Shown here: positions 13,049 to 27,900 of the stretch, piece by piece
Layout of the letters: the number at the start of each line of letters is the position of its first letter
Position numbering within the stretch: position 1 is the first letter of the stretch
Source of the DNA: Vanessa cardui
Taxonomy: Eukaryota > Arthropoda > Insecta > Lepidoptera > Nymphalidae
Assembly: GCF_905220365.1 (NCBI RefSeq)
Contig: NC_061138.1
Coordinates: 62,001 to 126,000 of the forward strand
Direction: 5' to 3'
Length of the DNA stretch: 64,000 bases
Program-made: the position numbers and the translations under genes
Notes under the pieces: generated by a model
Told to the model about the DNA's origin: nothing
Seen by the model: the letters and a program-made list of their open reading frames with translations, nothing else
Database searches by the model: none

Positions 13049-13230
13049 CCGCGTCACGTGGCGCGTGGCGTGACGTGACGTGACGTGACGTGACGTGACG
13101 TGACGTGGCGTGACGCGACGCGTGACGTGACGCGTGGCGTGACGTGACGTGGCGTGACGCGACGCGTGACGTGACGCGTGACGTGACGCGTGGCGTGACG
13201 TGACGTGACGCGTGACGTGTCGTGTCGTGG
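13049..13230. repeat. TGACG pentamer tandem repeat with higher-order structure
   Basis: About 180 bases consist almost entirely of TGACG/GTGAC units with variants GTGGC and GACGC. The variants recur in blocks of about 45 bases, so the array seems to have grown by duplication of a longer unit as well as by slippage. Open frames through it, translating to Arg-His-Val-Thr-Ser repeats, are by-products. Confidence 0.9.
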
Positions 13231-14002
13231 CCGAGCTGCGAGCGCCCGTCTGCGCGCCAAAGCCGTAACAGCCCAGCGATCTCCAGAGAGCGCACACGCT
13301 ATTCGAGAACACGGAGAGGCCGGCCGGCGTGTTTGGCACGAGCCACTACCGGCCACTACTGTCTAATCCGTAAAATACAAAAGTTTACAATTTTAACAAT
13401 TTACATCAAGAGAAACACTCAAAGAATTTATATAAAATGTCATCCAACATGATTACAGTACTATAATCGTATATTATAGCTATTAACTCTTCTCTCTATA
13501 TAAGACAACGGTAGAATAAACGCTTTAGTCGAAAAATGCAATAAAAGATTTACAACTAGTCATTAAAATATTTAGTATCAGGCGTCGCACGACACCTGCA
13601 ACAACCGGGTCCCGATAAACAATCCGAGTATTCGCTGAGGCGAGTAAATATAACGACTTACTAGCTAACTTCGTTGTGACCACTCCGCGGCGGCCGATGC
13701 CCCGACACAGGGCTCCTACAGCTGTTAACGAACGGGGCTGAGAGCAACAACACTCTGCAAAGCATCCACGGAAACGAGCTACGTCTAATACTTAACGATA
13801 CCCAGCTGACAGGTTCTGGTTCTTAGAATACAGAGGTAGATATTAACGATATCGAGACTATCCCGAACAGCTAATGAAAATTTGGCCACCACTACACGTA
13901 CCGTCCCGACCTATTATATCAGTGACGTCAATCTCAATTAAATAATACTCCTTTACATATATAATAATACTGGCGTTTCTAATTTTGTCGAATCAATAAA
14001 GA

Positions 14003-14198
14003 AAATATAAATATGAGACAACATCACATACATTACTCTGTTATGGAAATCAGAAGTAACGACGGTACCACAAACACCCAAGACAACATAGAAAACTAAT
14101 GGTAATCTATATCGACTCGGGCGGGAATCGAACCCAGGACCTCAGAGTGGCGTACCCATGAAAACCGGTGTAGATACCACTCGACCATGGAGGTCGTC
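14003..14198 (-). mobile_element. tRNA-derived SINE, minus orientation
   Basis: Read on the minus strand, the element starts GACGACCTCCATGG, carries an A box TGGTCGAGTGG and B box GGTTCGATTCC for RNA polymerase III, and ends near GTTGTCTCATATTTAT. It is the same family as the plus-strand copy at 34872, with a few substitutions and without about 30 bases present there. Confidence 0.85.
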
Positions 14199-15960
14199 AT
14201 AAAATCAATGCTGTCACATATCGGCAACTATTGAACTTTGTAAATAAAATAAATAAAGTAAAGTAAGCAGCAGCGCTCGACGCGAGAGGGCGGAGTGCAT
14301 CACTAACGATCGATTATAATTAAAGCTTACGTAACTAAAAGCAAGTGCGCCAGAAAGTATCGTCCCCTACACCGACGGCGCGCGAGTGTGCTGAGGTTCG
14401 ATAGAGGGTTTGTTCGGGAGAAATACTCCGCGGATGTACCAAACGTCACGCACTCACACATCTTCACACAAGACACGTCGGGCGAGCGCGGGACGTGCAC
14501 ATACAGTGTAACTTAAAACGATCCGTTACGCACATTATCTACGATTCATTAAATTGAGACACGCGTACAGCATAATCGCATACTGCACGGTACAACTTCA
14601 TAAGGTGTGTCCTAAATATTAAGGGCAATGAGCGCGACAATCTTATTTATTAAATGTAAAAAACTAACGTTTACACCAAATTCAACTTGCGAAAGTGTCA
14701 CCCGAAGAAAAATGCTCGTCGAAATAATGTTTCACGAATGCGACGACGCACGTGATTCGTAATTCGTAATATACAAAATTGGTTTAGTAACTAGTGATAA
14801 TGAGGTAATCCGCAAATAATTATGAAAAATACGATCAAATGCTTGAATTAGTAAAGCCTAACACCCGAGCGACACTTGATACTCCCATTACGGTGCGCGA
14901 GTTCGTATGGTTTCGTTCAAGGGGATCGACGTCACGGAACCGAATGCTTCCACATGCAATTTCTCACAGTTGAACTTCGCTAGCAGAACTGACTCGATGA
15001 CTGACCGACACTCACGCAAGGGGCCGTGTTTTAGACAAATACAATCGCTCGCACGACACTCGAGTACGCTAGATTAGGTTAAATGCGTAAGAGTAATATA
15101 AAAGTTACAAATCTATTCAAAAAGACGATAGAGGCAAAAGTATCAAAGACATCCGCGATCGCTAAATCTATGAATTATATAATATAAATAAGTTAGAAAC
15201 AGTATATTCGGCAGTTTGCGCGAATTGAACACACGCGATAAGGCAGTGGAGTTACACCTCTTTGTACCGTCGTCCAGCGGCCGCGGCCTCCGGGCGACGG
15301 AGAGAGCGGGTAAATGTCCTCTCGACTCGACGATAATATTTATTTCAGGTACTTCCAACGTCTTGCGGCACGCCGTTGCAAACACCATATGCCGGCTACG
15401 GAGCGAGCCGGTCAGGTTGAGACATATAAGTATGTCGTCTACTTAGCGGAAAAACGTAATCGGTCACTCGTTAAGGTGTACTAAGTGATCAATTAAGTTT
15501 TTCCTACGAGCCGCCCGAGCGGAAACGAGACATTCCCGAGCGAAACCCGAGCCGGCGCGCGCAGGGACGCTATAAATATTATCCTCGTTCGTCTCCCGAT
15601 ACAATATTCGATGTCGAGTAATTACTTCTCACACGATTTCGATTCGCGTTTACATATTTTCACACTTCGTGTTTAGATCGTCCGATCGACCTACGATCCG
15701 AACCGATCGCGGTATTGGGAGTCGAGGCTCTCACGAGATAATTTCGGAATCGATCCGATCGTCGAGACTCGGTAGGTATCGATAAACGTAAATCAAATAG
15801 TATTCATTCGTATCACCCCGGCTAGACGATCAGATTACAGAGTTGACGATGATTTAAACGATAAACTTTAACGCGAGAGTAAGTTTGTGGTACAAGTGTG
15901 AGCGGGGCACAGCGCGCAGCACAGCGCGGCGAGCGGCGGGCGCGGGCGCGGGGGCGGGGG

Positions 15961-18900
15961 CTAGTCGCGCGCGATGGGCGTGCTGCACGCCGCCGACAGC
16001 GCGCGCCGGCCCACGGGCGACCGCGCCGCCTGCGCCTCCTCCGCGCCCGCTGCCGCCTCGGGGCCCGCCTCGCCCTCGGCCCCGGCGCCGCTCGCAGTGG
16101 CGCCGCACAGCGATGTGAACACGCTGCTCGATGATACCTCGCGTACGCATCGTTTTTGCTCCGCTGCAATTTTATTTTGTTATAAACGTAACGAGCGTGT
16201 TCTCGATAATCATTTCCGTATAAGTAATATTATTTATTATCCTGTATAACATTGATTTTGTGAAAGGGAGGAAACAAGTTGCGAATTTTTCATCATCTAG
16301 TGCTTACGTAGGGCTTACCGATTAGGTTCTGCACATTGTCTATGACCACCTCCGTGTTGTACGTGGCGTCGACGGCGCGCTGCAGGAACGCCGTCCACGT
16401 GCTGAGCTCGGCCTCCTGCGGCAATGCATAGCCTTATGGTAACATTACGGATCCATATCAACTCAACATGCCATCTTTGAGCGCTTACTCTCCAAGGTGT
16501 CGATAAAACAAAAGGGCGTACAAAGGTACATTACAAAAACAACAAATCTCATTGCCTAAACCATACAAACTATAATCCATTATCACGTGAAAGCTATATC
16601 AGTTATAAGCAATACTTTGTTCGAGTCCGTAAAAACAAACAAATCATATTTAAATCTGTATAATCTTACTGCCCTTTAAGGTTCAATTTAGTTACAAACG
16701 CAAGCATTTCATACGATAATTTAGCAGAAAGTTGATCACATGATGGCTATCCAAATTTATTTTATATCAGCAAGTGAAGCGCTGATTTACCAAGCAGCAA
16801 GTGGCAGGGGTGGGTTAGCGACGAGTTCGCGTTCTTTTGTTCAAATTGTCCTATTTAAAGAATCCGTACAAGTTCGCCGCGTTTCCTAATGCGGAAGTCA
16901 TGAGTGATTATCGGCAGTACACGAAGTCTGTGCGTAGAATTAGCGTGTTGTAGCTGAATGGAGCCTCGGCCGCGTCAGACACTCTGGCAACGATCCGAAA
17001 ATAAAATATGACATCTGCCGTCGGCCACCAGCGCGCTCGACTCCTAGTAACACGGCTCACACGGCTCTATCGAACGTTTTGATATCACAGGAAACTACGA
17101 TATGACGACGTAATCTTGCTTCTAAACTTGGCTTGGTACTACGGATAAAAAAGATTTAATAAAATTGGAACACAATATTTTTAAAGACATGTAAAATATA
17201 AGAAGAAGCGTCAAATATATATATTAATACATAAATAATTAAACGGTCGGTCCCCGGCCGGGAAAAGATAATACCCTCTTGAGAAGATTTTTGGATCTTA
17301 TAAGATCAGGCAATTTACTTGAACAATACTGGATTCTTCACGTTTGTTTTCCTTAAACACTGAATACGAAAAGAATAGTAATAATAATGAAATATTGGAT
17401 ATAACGAAAATGGTACAGACGGGAGGCCGAGCGCCGACGGAGGGCCGCGCTGGTCGAGAAGCCGCACGACCACGAGTACCTCCCGGCGTCGAGTTACACG
17501 CCGCCCTTCCCTAGCGGCGGAGTTGTCGGCACCACAAATCAGGTCAACACTGACTTTAGTCACACTACAAATAATCTAGGTTAATTAACCCGAGTTTATG
17601 AGGTAACTACATTCAGTTGTTTAATATTTTAAAGAAATAAACATATTTACGAGAAGCGTTTATCATAAAACGTATTGGATTATAAATAAACATATCTCAT
17701 TAATATAGTGCTATCGAAAACAAAAATACTTATTGCTATAAACTAAAAATTAATCATTGCGAACAGACCGTCATACAAATCGCCACTGCAATCATACTAA
17801 TCCACATGAAACATGTTTCTCGAGGGATGGCTATTTAAATAATTCACATTAAAATCGGTCTCTGTTAAGGTTGCTCACCTTAGCAATTAATTAATCATCC
17901 AAGTCGACGACCTCACAAATAACATCAAGTAATTAATAAATAGTTTTAATTGAAATAATTCACGTTTCACGTGCACCTTCTACGCCAAATGTAAAAACAT
18001 CACGAGAACAAACAATACGTGTATCAAAGACATGACGGGCTATGTAGCTAATATATGCGTACACACATTGCTCTCATAACGCCGAGCTCGAGCTTGGTCG
18101 ATGTGTCGATTTACTATACAGATGATTAAATATATTAATCTATGAAAACGCATTGTAACATATATATAACTGTGTGTTTCAAGACTACGCTCAGAGCATG
18201 CGATGAAAGTGTTATGGTAATGCAGTTTTCGACATATCTCGATCTCCTTAATTAGATCTACTGTTTGCTTTCTCTTAACGAAAATAGACGAAACGAAGCT
18301 GAAATAGACTTATAAAGACTAAATAGAGTAAAAACAGCTCGCGGAATACTTCCTGTTACGCGGCGCGCGGCGCGCGTAACGCGTTGCGCGCGGCGCGTGC
18401 GCGTATAAATAGCAGTGACGGTCAGGGCCGTGATGTGCGGTCGCTGCACTATTTCGGCTGCGCTGGCTGATGTCATCTCAACGACACCGCGGTCATAGAT
18501 TGATTATCGTTTGTTCGCACCATTCATTAAAAGGCAATACAAAATAAATAAACAGTAATCTACCGATTGCTGCGTACGCGAGTACACTGACTACGTTTGC
18601 TTAAGACACGAGCACTCGAATGGTGCCGTTATTTACCTTCACTCGTATGTGTTAGTTTGTAAATCAAAGTTACTGAGTCATTAAATAAGTGTACTGAGAA
18701 CACCATAAGAGCCTCAGCAGTGGGTCAATCGGTCAGGCGCGAGGCGATCCTGTTACTATGACCAATATAACGATGACGCTGATCAAATTTAGACATTCAA
18801 TGAATACATCCTTCTCGCCTGCTAGCTAAATAACATATGACTCGCTAATGTTTAAACAAAATATTCTACAGCTGTTGTAATTCAAACTATATCCAAAATT

Positions 18901-21900
18901 GTTGTTGGAGCATCCACAACTTCAGTCGCACAAGTTAAACTAATTAATTATCGATGGTGGGAATAAAATATATATATTGTCCGGGCGTCATTAAAAGAAC
19001 TATTTAAAATTAACCTGTGTTCTATGAGAAAGTCTTAATTGAGAGTATTGCTTTTATAATCTTCGATTCATAACGGTTTGTTTTATGATTGAGGGCTACG
19101 ACACTGACTAGATATTTGACACTGGTAAATTGCTGTTCAATGAATACGTCACATGTACTCGTCCATTACGGCACGTGACATAAATTTTGTGTGTCAGTTT
19201 CGAAGATTCTATTTCCTAGTTTACTTAATTTTATCATCACAATGATCACACTGGTGTGTGGTCGCGGTCACATCCCTCTCAACCTCCACATTTCACCAGC
19301 ATCGTGATACATCTACTCAGCCCGGTCGGATATTTGGATAGCCAGAACACTCCACCCCATCGTTCTGTGGCAAACTCCGAGGCCTCAAAACCCCGATGTC
19401 TGGGCGCTTATGTAGCGCGTCATAAGCCGGTTACGTATTTTAAATACGAAAAGCGAAAAATAATCTATAATCTTATTAAAGAACAACATAATATCGGCTT
19501 ACACAAATTAATATATAATTTTTAGCTAAAATCAAAGTTTGTATGCTTATTTGGATTATTCTCAATTCGATTGCTATAGACATCTCAGGGACCTTCATTT
19601 ACGGTAACCAAAAAATGTCCGAATCATAAAAATAGGTCACAATTATACGAATAGATCTGAATATTAATGTATAGTCGGCCAAGCAAAGCGCACAAACGGA
19701 ACAATAGACTATGACATAAGAATCTCAATACGGGATCTGCGATTGAACGGCGGCGGATCCAATCGTTAATCTCAATGACGAGTTTGGAATATCACAAAAA
19801 GTGCAAAGGAAACATTAAGACGAGTATGGAGCACGTAGGTACTTCTGCGAGAGAAGTAACTTTCGACGCAAAACAGGTTAAGCACTGTGTACTGCGAGTG
19901 AGCGTTAGTGTTGGTTAGCACAATGGGACCCCCACGCGTGACGGGGCACCAACAGCCGACGTCACGAGCGCCACGCTCCCGCCTCCTCTTACATTACACG
20001 GAGAAGACTCGCTACCCACTAAACGCGCGATCACTAAAATATTATTTGGAAAATGTTATTAGACTCTTTCTTTTTTTTCATTTATTTTGGTGAACGGTTT
20101 ATATAAAAACTCGCACGTGCAGATTAACGACGCCAAACATGCGAGTGTAAAGTGAGGATATAGTTAGTCTTGTTCTCTGTTCTCTTTAGTTATTTCACTT
20201 AGCGCAACTGACATATTTCTTACTAACGAAATGGCCAATATTATTAGTTGCGATTGAAAATTATATTTTTATTATTATAGCTTTTGAAACATTTATAATC
20301 CGACAATATATTTAATTTCATTGTAATATGGATAAATAAGATCTAATTTGATTGGATAAAAACAAATTTCGTGGCCGCCCGGTGACGGAGAAAATTAGGT
20401 CAGCGTCGGAGCAAGGTTAAGGACCATCGAACTGTGTCGCCCCCCTCACACCTCCACGCATGTTCTATCTTTGTTTAAGAGATTTCACGATTTTCTAACA
20501 TCAACTAAAGCTGTTTCAGATAATTTGATTTCATATTAATTCGCGATTTTACATAAAAAATCAAGGATTTTTTTTTGCAAAACGTATCACGGAGCGTGTT
20601 GACCTCTTAATTAACCTCGATTTGCTGACTTTGTCGTTTCTTTGATCGCACCGTGTCAAATGCTATAATGGTGTGTGATGACCCGGTGTTATATGACAGC
20701 TATATCGAAGGATTGAGTCATTCCGCAATAAACAGTACTTAATACGAACTCATGACCACCGCCACCAAAGAAGTAAGCGCTCCAATCTGTGGCATAATTA
20801 ACCTATGGCCAAGGGGAATGTGCCTAGGCAGCAGTCCCACAGTTCTCTTCAGATTTTTTTGTTAATTTTTAATTGGACTCATCTAAAATGACAGGAGGAA
20901 CATCTTAAAGATGTCGATTACACATGTTCTCTATAACTGATTATTACCTACTCTTAATTAATAACATCAATAGTTTTCCTTGCGGAGCGGAAATTGTACG
21001 TGTTCAGGGCACCAATTCCAAATTGAAATTATATAAATATTTTTATATGTAGCTTTTGTAATGTTCTTAAATGACGACATTACAGTAACAACAGATACTA
21101 TTCTAATTAGTGGGACACTAGAACGCCTCGAAGAGATAACGATAGCACGCGACGCTGATCGAAGCAGTCGTTCGACATACATCTACATATTTATCACGAG
21201 ATTGCGAATCCAGGAGATACGCCGCGACCCACTTCTCTTTATCAGATACCGCACCGTGCTATTCTGCAAATTGAGACTAAACGCAACTAATATTCAATTT
21301 TGAACTGGCGGAGATACAAACAAAAATATTAATATAAAACAGCGACCCCAGACACCTCTGCGATATTATGTAACTACACCCCACTCGTCCTTCAAACCGA
21401 AACACAAACCAATGATGCGCATAGCATGGTGTACGGTAATTGGTAATCGATGACGAGTGCTCCAGGACAAGTCCATTGCTTCTACGGGCGCCGGTGCTTA
21501 TACCTTTCAACAGAAAGTGAGATTTCTAAGATTAAAATAAAAAAACGATACGTTTTATTATTGTTTCATGTTTCATGTATCGATGTGTAGACCTATGAAC
21601 ATGCGTCGCAAGGCAGCTGTCGACTAAAAATAATACTCATATGGCCTCTATAAATAACTTTCTAGATAGAACCTTTCTTTGTGTAATATATCGGCATGAC
21701 TTTCACCAAACCACAGGAAAACGCGTCTAATATCAGGCGGTGCGAAAAACATTTTGTCGTTAGGCGCACTTATCGTTAACGTTACTTATAATTGTATTTG
21801 GCTTCATAATAAAATATATCACCGCTAAAGAAACAGTTGACACATAAGTATAGTTCAAGGCGAGGGTCGAAGCCCATGCGTGTGGCGGGTGGTAGGCTCG

Positions 21901-24900
21901 ACGGTGGCTCGGCGGTGGCTCGACGGCCTGATCGTAGCTGCGGCCGTCCTGTGCTTTCACCGATTAGGCGAACAATGCCTCCGCCCGACGCGCCGCCCGC
22001 GCCATTAGAAAGGTAATTTCCGTTTATATGCAAATCCCATGCACGAGATATTACAATTGCCCTCATATTTGATTGTACCGCTGGTTTGCTTTTACCGGCG
22101 CCTTTAACAGAGCGTATCCATTGTGTCGGACGGCCGCTGCGTTGACACGTTAATCCGACCCGAAACGCGAATATCTCTTCCGGACCTTAACGGTGTATTA
22201 TGAAAGTGAATGAATATGACTCACTCTCGTACGATCGCGATGGAGATGAAACGCCAGTACTCGCCGCGACTCTGAATGACGAATGACTCCAAGCCACGCA
22301 AATTGATTTCACTTCTTTTCTACTGCTTCGGTTTTATAATGCAATATCGATTCAATTAAAATCACAAAGAAGCGTTAATGTAGTCATTAGTCGGCGGACT
22401 CCACGCGCTCGCTCTGCATTGAAAGCGACAGTGCAAGGTTGCGCCGACGCATTCTAATCGGGACCGGCCGCTGATGTTCGATGGTACAATCCTATTAATA
22501 TGAATCGAGTCCTTTTCTAACACGCTTCTATTCTAAGGTGTGAGTGTGAAAGTATAACACGCTGAGACGATTACTGACTTTCAATTGGGGTTTTCCTGGT
22601 ATCCCGTTTGGAATTTAATTTTAATTTGATTATATTATATTTTTAGCATCGTCCTTCTTTTATATTATAATATTGGTAGGTGTACAGACACTTGGGCCAC
22701 CAATTGATCACCGTTTCTCACAGACATTGGAAATGTAAGAAGCGTTCACCATACCTTACAACAGCATCGTACCACCAGCCGTAGGAACTAAGATGTATAT
22801 TGATTACAATGGCTCACTGCCCCTCATGGGTACTAGTTGGATACCCCCCCACCCTAGTCTACCCAGACTGGCTTACGAGAAACAAAAGAAATATGTTGAA
22901 GTCGTCCATCAAACTTCCAGGCTAAAAATAACTCAAAGCTACGTGACAAATGTTAGAAGTCGTCAACAATTGACCCCAGTCCAGCCGCCCGATCAGATAG
23001 TTACCGTGCAATGATTAATGTCGACACCTCGGGGTCGCTAACCTGTTGAACAGACCGCACTTACGATGCGATAGATGCCGGCTCGTATCAGTGTCTCTAT
23101 TTTAATTAAACTCGATGCGATAACAGATAACGAGCGTTATCGCTGGATTAGTATTGTTGACGATTGACCGTGAGATATCTGACTGTACGTCGTATCTGGC
23201 GTCGTGTCGCATCGTAAACAACGCCAAGGTGGCTGAACTATTTGTGTGTTTACATGTCAGACGTCAGTGAGAGTGACCGTGTTAGTGTGACATTCGTAGC
23301 GATCTATTATTTTATCGATTGTCATATGAATGATTTTATTCTGTAATGATCTAATAGCTCTTTGCTTGATAATATAAGTATTTTATGAAATAACATTTTA
23401 AATTGAGTGTGTTCATTAAGACAACGGGGCCTATGTTTATAAGGATTAACTTTTTTAAAAGTTAAAAAAAACATACCATCACTCGAAACTGAAATCGCAA
23501 AAAAATAATCCTAACCAAATATGTTTAATTTCTCTTGAAAACAAAAAGGAAAATAAAACTACCACTAGAAAATAATATAATAAGAAGGCGGAGGAGTAAG
23601 TAAGTTTTCTGAGCTATAAATTACAAAGTTTGCTCCGAGAATGTAACAGCGTACATAATATCATCAAATCTACGCGCGACGGATTATGTTTCACACAATC
23701 TGCCGGTGCCGCCTGTTTAGCAACATCTAACGCGATGACAATTCATACGCATTCAATTTAAAATGCAATTTTCATTTTGATGTGCAATATGGAATCAGAC
23801 TACGGCTAGACGGGTCGCGTCGAGCCTCTGAGACAACAAAGTTCCGGCGCGCCGGGCGACGACTCCCCGAGTGCCAACACTCGGCAGCCGGCGCCGCGGC
23901 CGGAGCGGCTCCGGTCCCGACCGTTAAAAAGACAATAAATCACCTCCACGGAGCTCGAGGGAGAGACGTCAAAGTTGAAACCAGTCAGTCCATGTAAAAA
24001 CAATCGCTCTGAAATGTGTGTAATATGTCGAAAATTAGCTTCATGCATTTTGGTTTGGAAACGATCGCCGTCGCGCTTTAAGACCCTCGTCTAGCTTTAA
24101 AGCTTTGTGTCTTCATATTTACCTTTAATAGGATGTACTTTATTTAGTATGCGTTGAGGTTCCTGCGAGCCGAGGCACCTGTCGCGTCACGTGTCCGCGA
24201 TCAATCAGCCGCTCCGGCGCGACGGCGGCGGCCCGAGACATTACCGCGTTAGCGGCATAATTGCTGTCGACTCAATTGCCCGCGCGGCTAATTGGCCAAC
24301 GCATGTGACTCCATCGCCCACCCTACATGCTCGATGACCGTTGCCCTCCGCGACGCGACGCCGAGGGGTCCTGCTCCCGCAGACTTGCAAATCGCTCCGT
24401 CTACATCCTAATTGAGAATTAACAACATATCTAAATACAGCGGCTACATACGACATGTTCGGAAAATAAGCTATAGATCGATAATCCTACGAGGCTTAAA
24501 TAATTCGCCGCTCACCGCCGCCGCCTCCGAGCTGAAATTTGCTACACATTAACCAAGCACAGCACTAGCACTCATTTTCATATTTCCTTTTAAAAATTGC
24601 ACTACTTAATGTTGGGCATCCAAGCGGAACGAGATTATGCAATAGCGTCTGTGTCAGATGCAATAGAGAAAATGAATATATTTGTTTGTTAAAGCTAAAA
24701 TTTTAACAAAAGCTACAAATAAACGTCACGAGCAAATAACTTAATACGAGTCTTGAACTACTTTTAACAATATTTTAACACCGATACCGAGAAACGTCGT
24801 ATTAGATACCAGTGGGACCGCATTCTTCCTGGGTAGCAAAATAACTTTACAACGGAGCTAACTAAATATGTCATAATATCTAAAACATTACGTATGTATA

Positions 24901-27900
24901 ACGTAAAGGATTCCCGTTGCTTGTCGCTTTGTAAACGCGTATTCAGACGGTGCAAAAGGATTTAATATCTTTAAATTCAGATTTTCCTTCAAGAATATTA
25001 TCGCGATTCGCGACTAGTGCCGCCTACGCATTACAATTTAGAAATTTTTATAATTACTGTTTATATACTGTGGCCACGTAAATAAAATCTCAATAATAAC
25101 AACATAGCCATCTTTGAATTAACGTTTCCTCGAGCTGTTAACTCGAAAATAACCGGTGGGAAAACTTTTATAGGTAATAGAAATAGCTTCCTTGACCACA
25201 ATACCAATAATGACCAATGCTAAGGCTACTTGTTAACTGCCTCATGGCAGCGTTTATAATGTGCTAAGCGTTTAATAGTGTTTTAATCTTCGACGCGAAC
25301 TTGAAACGGTCACGAGCCACCGCCGAGCGGTCGCGTCCCGTTCGCAGTACACGCTTGGATTATAGCCATTAGAACAGATTAACGATGTCTTTAGCGAGCA
25401 CTATTTTAACTTCAGAATCGCTAACCGTTTATAGTAGGTATTTATTGGCTCTGTTTTAAGTATGCTCAGTCAAAACAAGGCACAGAAACTCACTGAAAAA
25501 AATTGTGATTATTTTTGAAACAATATCTAGATTAAAAATTAGACGTGTTGTACGTATAAAGGAAATTCAGTGTTAAGTTTCGAACATGGACTCGATCTGT
25601 TAAAATACCATCTTTGCCAGGACAAAAAATAATGCGTCGTCTTCAGTCTGGTAATACTGCTGCTCAAACATCCTCAAGTTTATTTAAATATAAATACAGG
25701 CGATAGGAGACTTTCTAAAGTGTTTTTTTATGATTTGCAAAACATTCGTAGCGCTTGGCGTATTGCAACGACCCTAAGTCGTCACGCGGTCCATTTCAAA
25801 GAGGCTGACGAAACATCGCAAATACAATTACAGCAACACGCGTCCGTGAATGAGGTGTAATCGTGAGCAATGAAGGCGAATGATTTAAGTGAGTGAGTGT
25901 GAAAAATTGTATGCGCGGGCGAGGATAATCAAGTGATTCCGCGGGAGTAACGAGGGTCGACGCCCTCGGGCCGGCGGCGCAGCGGCCAGCGACGAGGGCC
26001 GAGGCAGCCCGCAACAGTGCTCACTGGTCTAGCCATCACACATATCTAGCACACTCGGACCTAGACCAGACTTGCATTGCATTTTAGACTGAATATAACT
26101 GAAATATATGTTACTTTATTTCAGTAATAAAAGAGATGTTTCCTACAACTCGATTCACAAACAAAAGCTTTTTCTAGTATGTAAAAATCAAGAATATTTG
26201 TTTATATTTATTTTTTAAATTAAAAGAACAAATCGTTTACGTCAATACTTACATATCTTTTATAGCTATTATTTCATCAGATGCTCGCAATGAATACAGT
26301 TATTCATTGCGAATATCAGTATATTTACTGATAGATACCACCCGTACGTGCGCGCAAAGAAAATATCGACTGAGATGCCGTAACACGAGGAGTACTTACT
26401 TAGTATTGCAAAAACTAACATGCTGAAGAAACTCAGCGCGGCTCGCGTTCTTGCAAGAAAATAGAAATATTTGACGCCGCCTGTGTGAATGAGGGCGACG
26501 CAGTGTGGTCTAAGTGCTGCACTATTTTATTACTATTTAAAACCGACTTGATAATAAAGAATGTTTTTAAATTCAACGCGCTTGTCTATAAATGTTTACA
26601 AATCTTTCGAAAGGAGAAGGACATATCGATTTGGATTATTTAAACTGAGGTGGTCTACGATATTTATTTTGGCTTGGTATTTAAAAAGGCACTTGAAAGA
26701 CGTTTGTACAATATGTTATATACTCTTCAAATAGTTTTTATTCATTTATTGTTTTCGTTTCACCGAAACGATAAATTATATTTATAAAAGAGTGAAAAGT
26801 TTGGTCAAACCATTTAATCTGTAATAAATTCTCGTTTTTCTAAGTTATGGGTACCACAGATTAAGTAATAGTTCTGTAAAAAGGAAGCGAGTAGACGGCC
26901 TACAAAGCAAGTAATGGAATGCTATAAAATTACAAGTGCGTAGTAACTCTTTCGTACTTATGTACACATTAATGCCACGTACGGCATGGCGTTGATCCTA
27001 CTATTGAACTCTGCTGGAGAAAATCCTACTAACGAGATAGCCGTATTTTCATACATTTACTGTAAAATAATTCAGTCTCAATTTAAAAAAAAATTGTACA
27101 AGCCGTGAAATGTATGTAATGCATATCAAATCACTTCCTTGTCAAATTGATACTGTTTTTGTTTAAAAATGACGAATTTCTATTTATAAGTACATTTACT
27201 ACAATTCTATAAACAATGTTGACACTTTAAGGGATGAAGTTTCGAAATCACTATAATAACTCGTTATTATGTGTGTGTAGTTTTCATGTATATATGTCAC
27301 GGGGCTTTAACTTTACTAAAAATTAACGCAAATAACATAATACGAACATTAGACGTAGCGAATTTCCATAAAAACTTTCAATGTGATGAATTTAAAAAAC
27401 AATCATACCTTAGTGTTCATCTACTCCCAATAAGGAATTCGTGTGCAAAATTAGCCTAAACGGGTGTTTAAGCAGTGCATTGTAAGTAATCAGTCAATCA
27501 CTTAAGGAACTATATTAAGTAGGTATATAAAGTTTCCGTAGCAATCCGGGTGCGTTATTTCCCCGAGTCATCGTGAGCGTGATGTGCGTAATGTTAAAGA
27601 ACACAAAAATAGTCTTGAATAGGTGCGCGACAAAAAACCGACGTAAACTACTAACAATGCGATTTCAATCAGTGACCGTGTGGGAAAAAATAGTAAAAAC
27701 GAATGGAGCCAGTTTTTACGGCGGTAGTGCTCAAGGCAACGACCGGCCGCCAATTACATATCAACAAAACAATGTTCCAAGTCATTTGTTATCGTCACAC
27801 ATCTCTAAATCACTTCACAATTCATTTCAAAAAACGAACATCACACACTGTATCCATCCGTCAACTATTTTCTGAAGATTAAACGGATGTACTTGTATGT

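Larger units (their letters stand above)
12968..15960 (-). other. Probable long 3' UTR of the coiled-coil gene
   Basis: On the minus strand no intron signal is needed after the stop at 15961, and a poly(A) signal AATAAA (TTTATT on +) occurs at 12968-12973. The base composition is clearly less AT-rich than flanking intergenic DNA. Earlier signals, for example near 14646, would give a shorter form. The stretch contains a SINE (14003-14198) and a pentamer repeat (13049-13230). The extent is inference; transcript ends would settle it. Confidence 0.35.

Noticed and set aside
12788..13356. Several overlapping frames coding Arg-His-Val-Thr-Ser repeats
   Set aside because: They are translations of the TGACG tandem array and have no other support.
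22793..23014. 73-codon plus-strand frame
   Set aside because: Largely antisense to a degenerate SINE; no protein resemblance.
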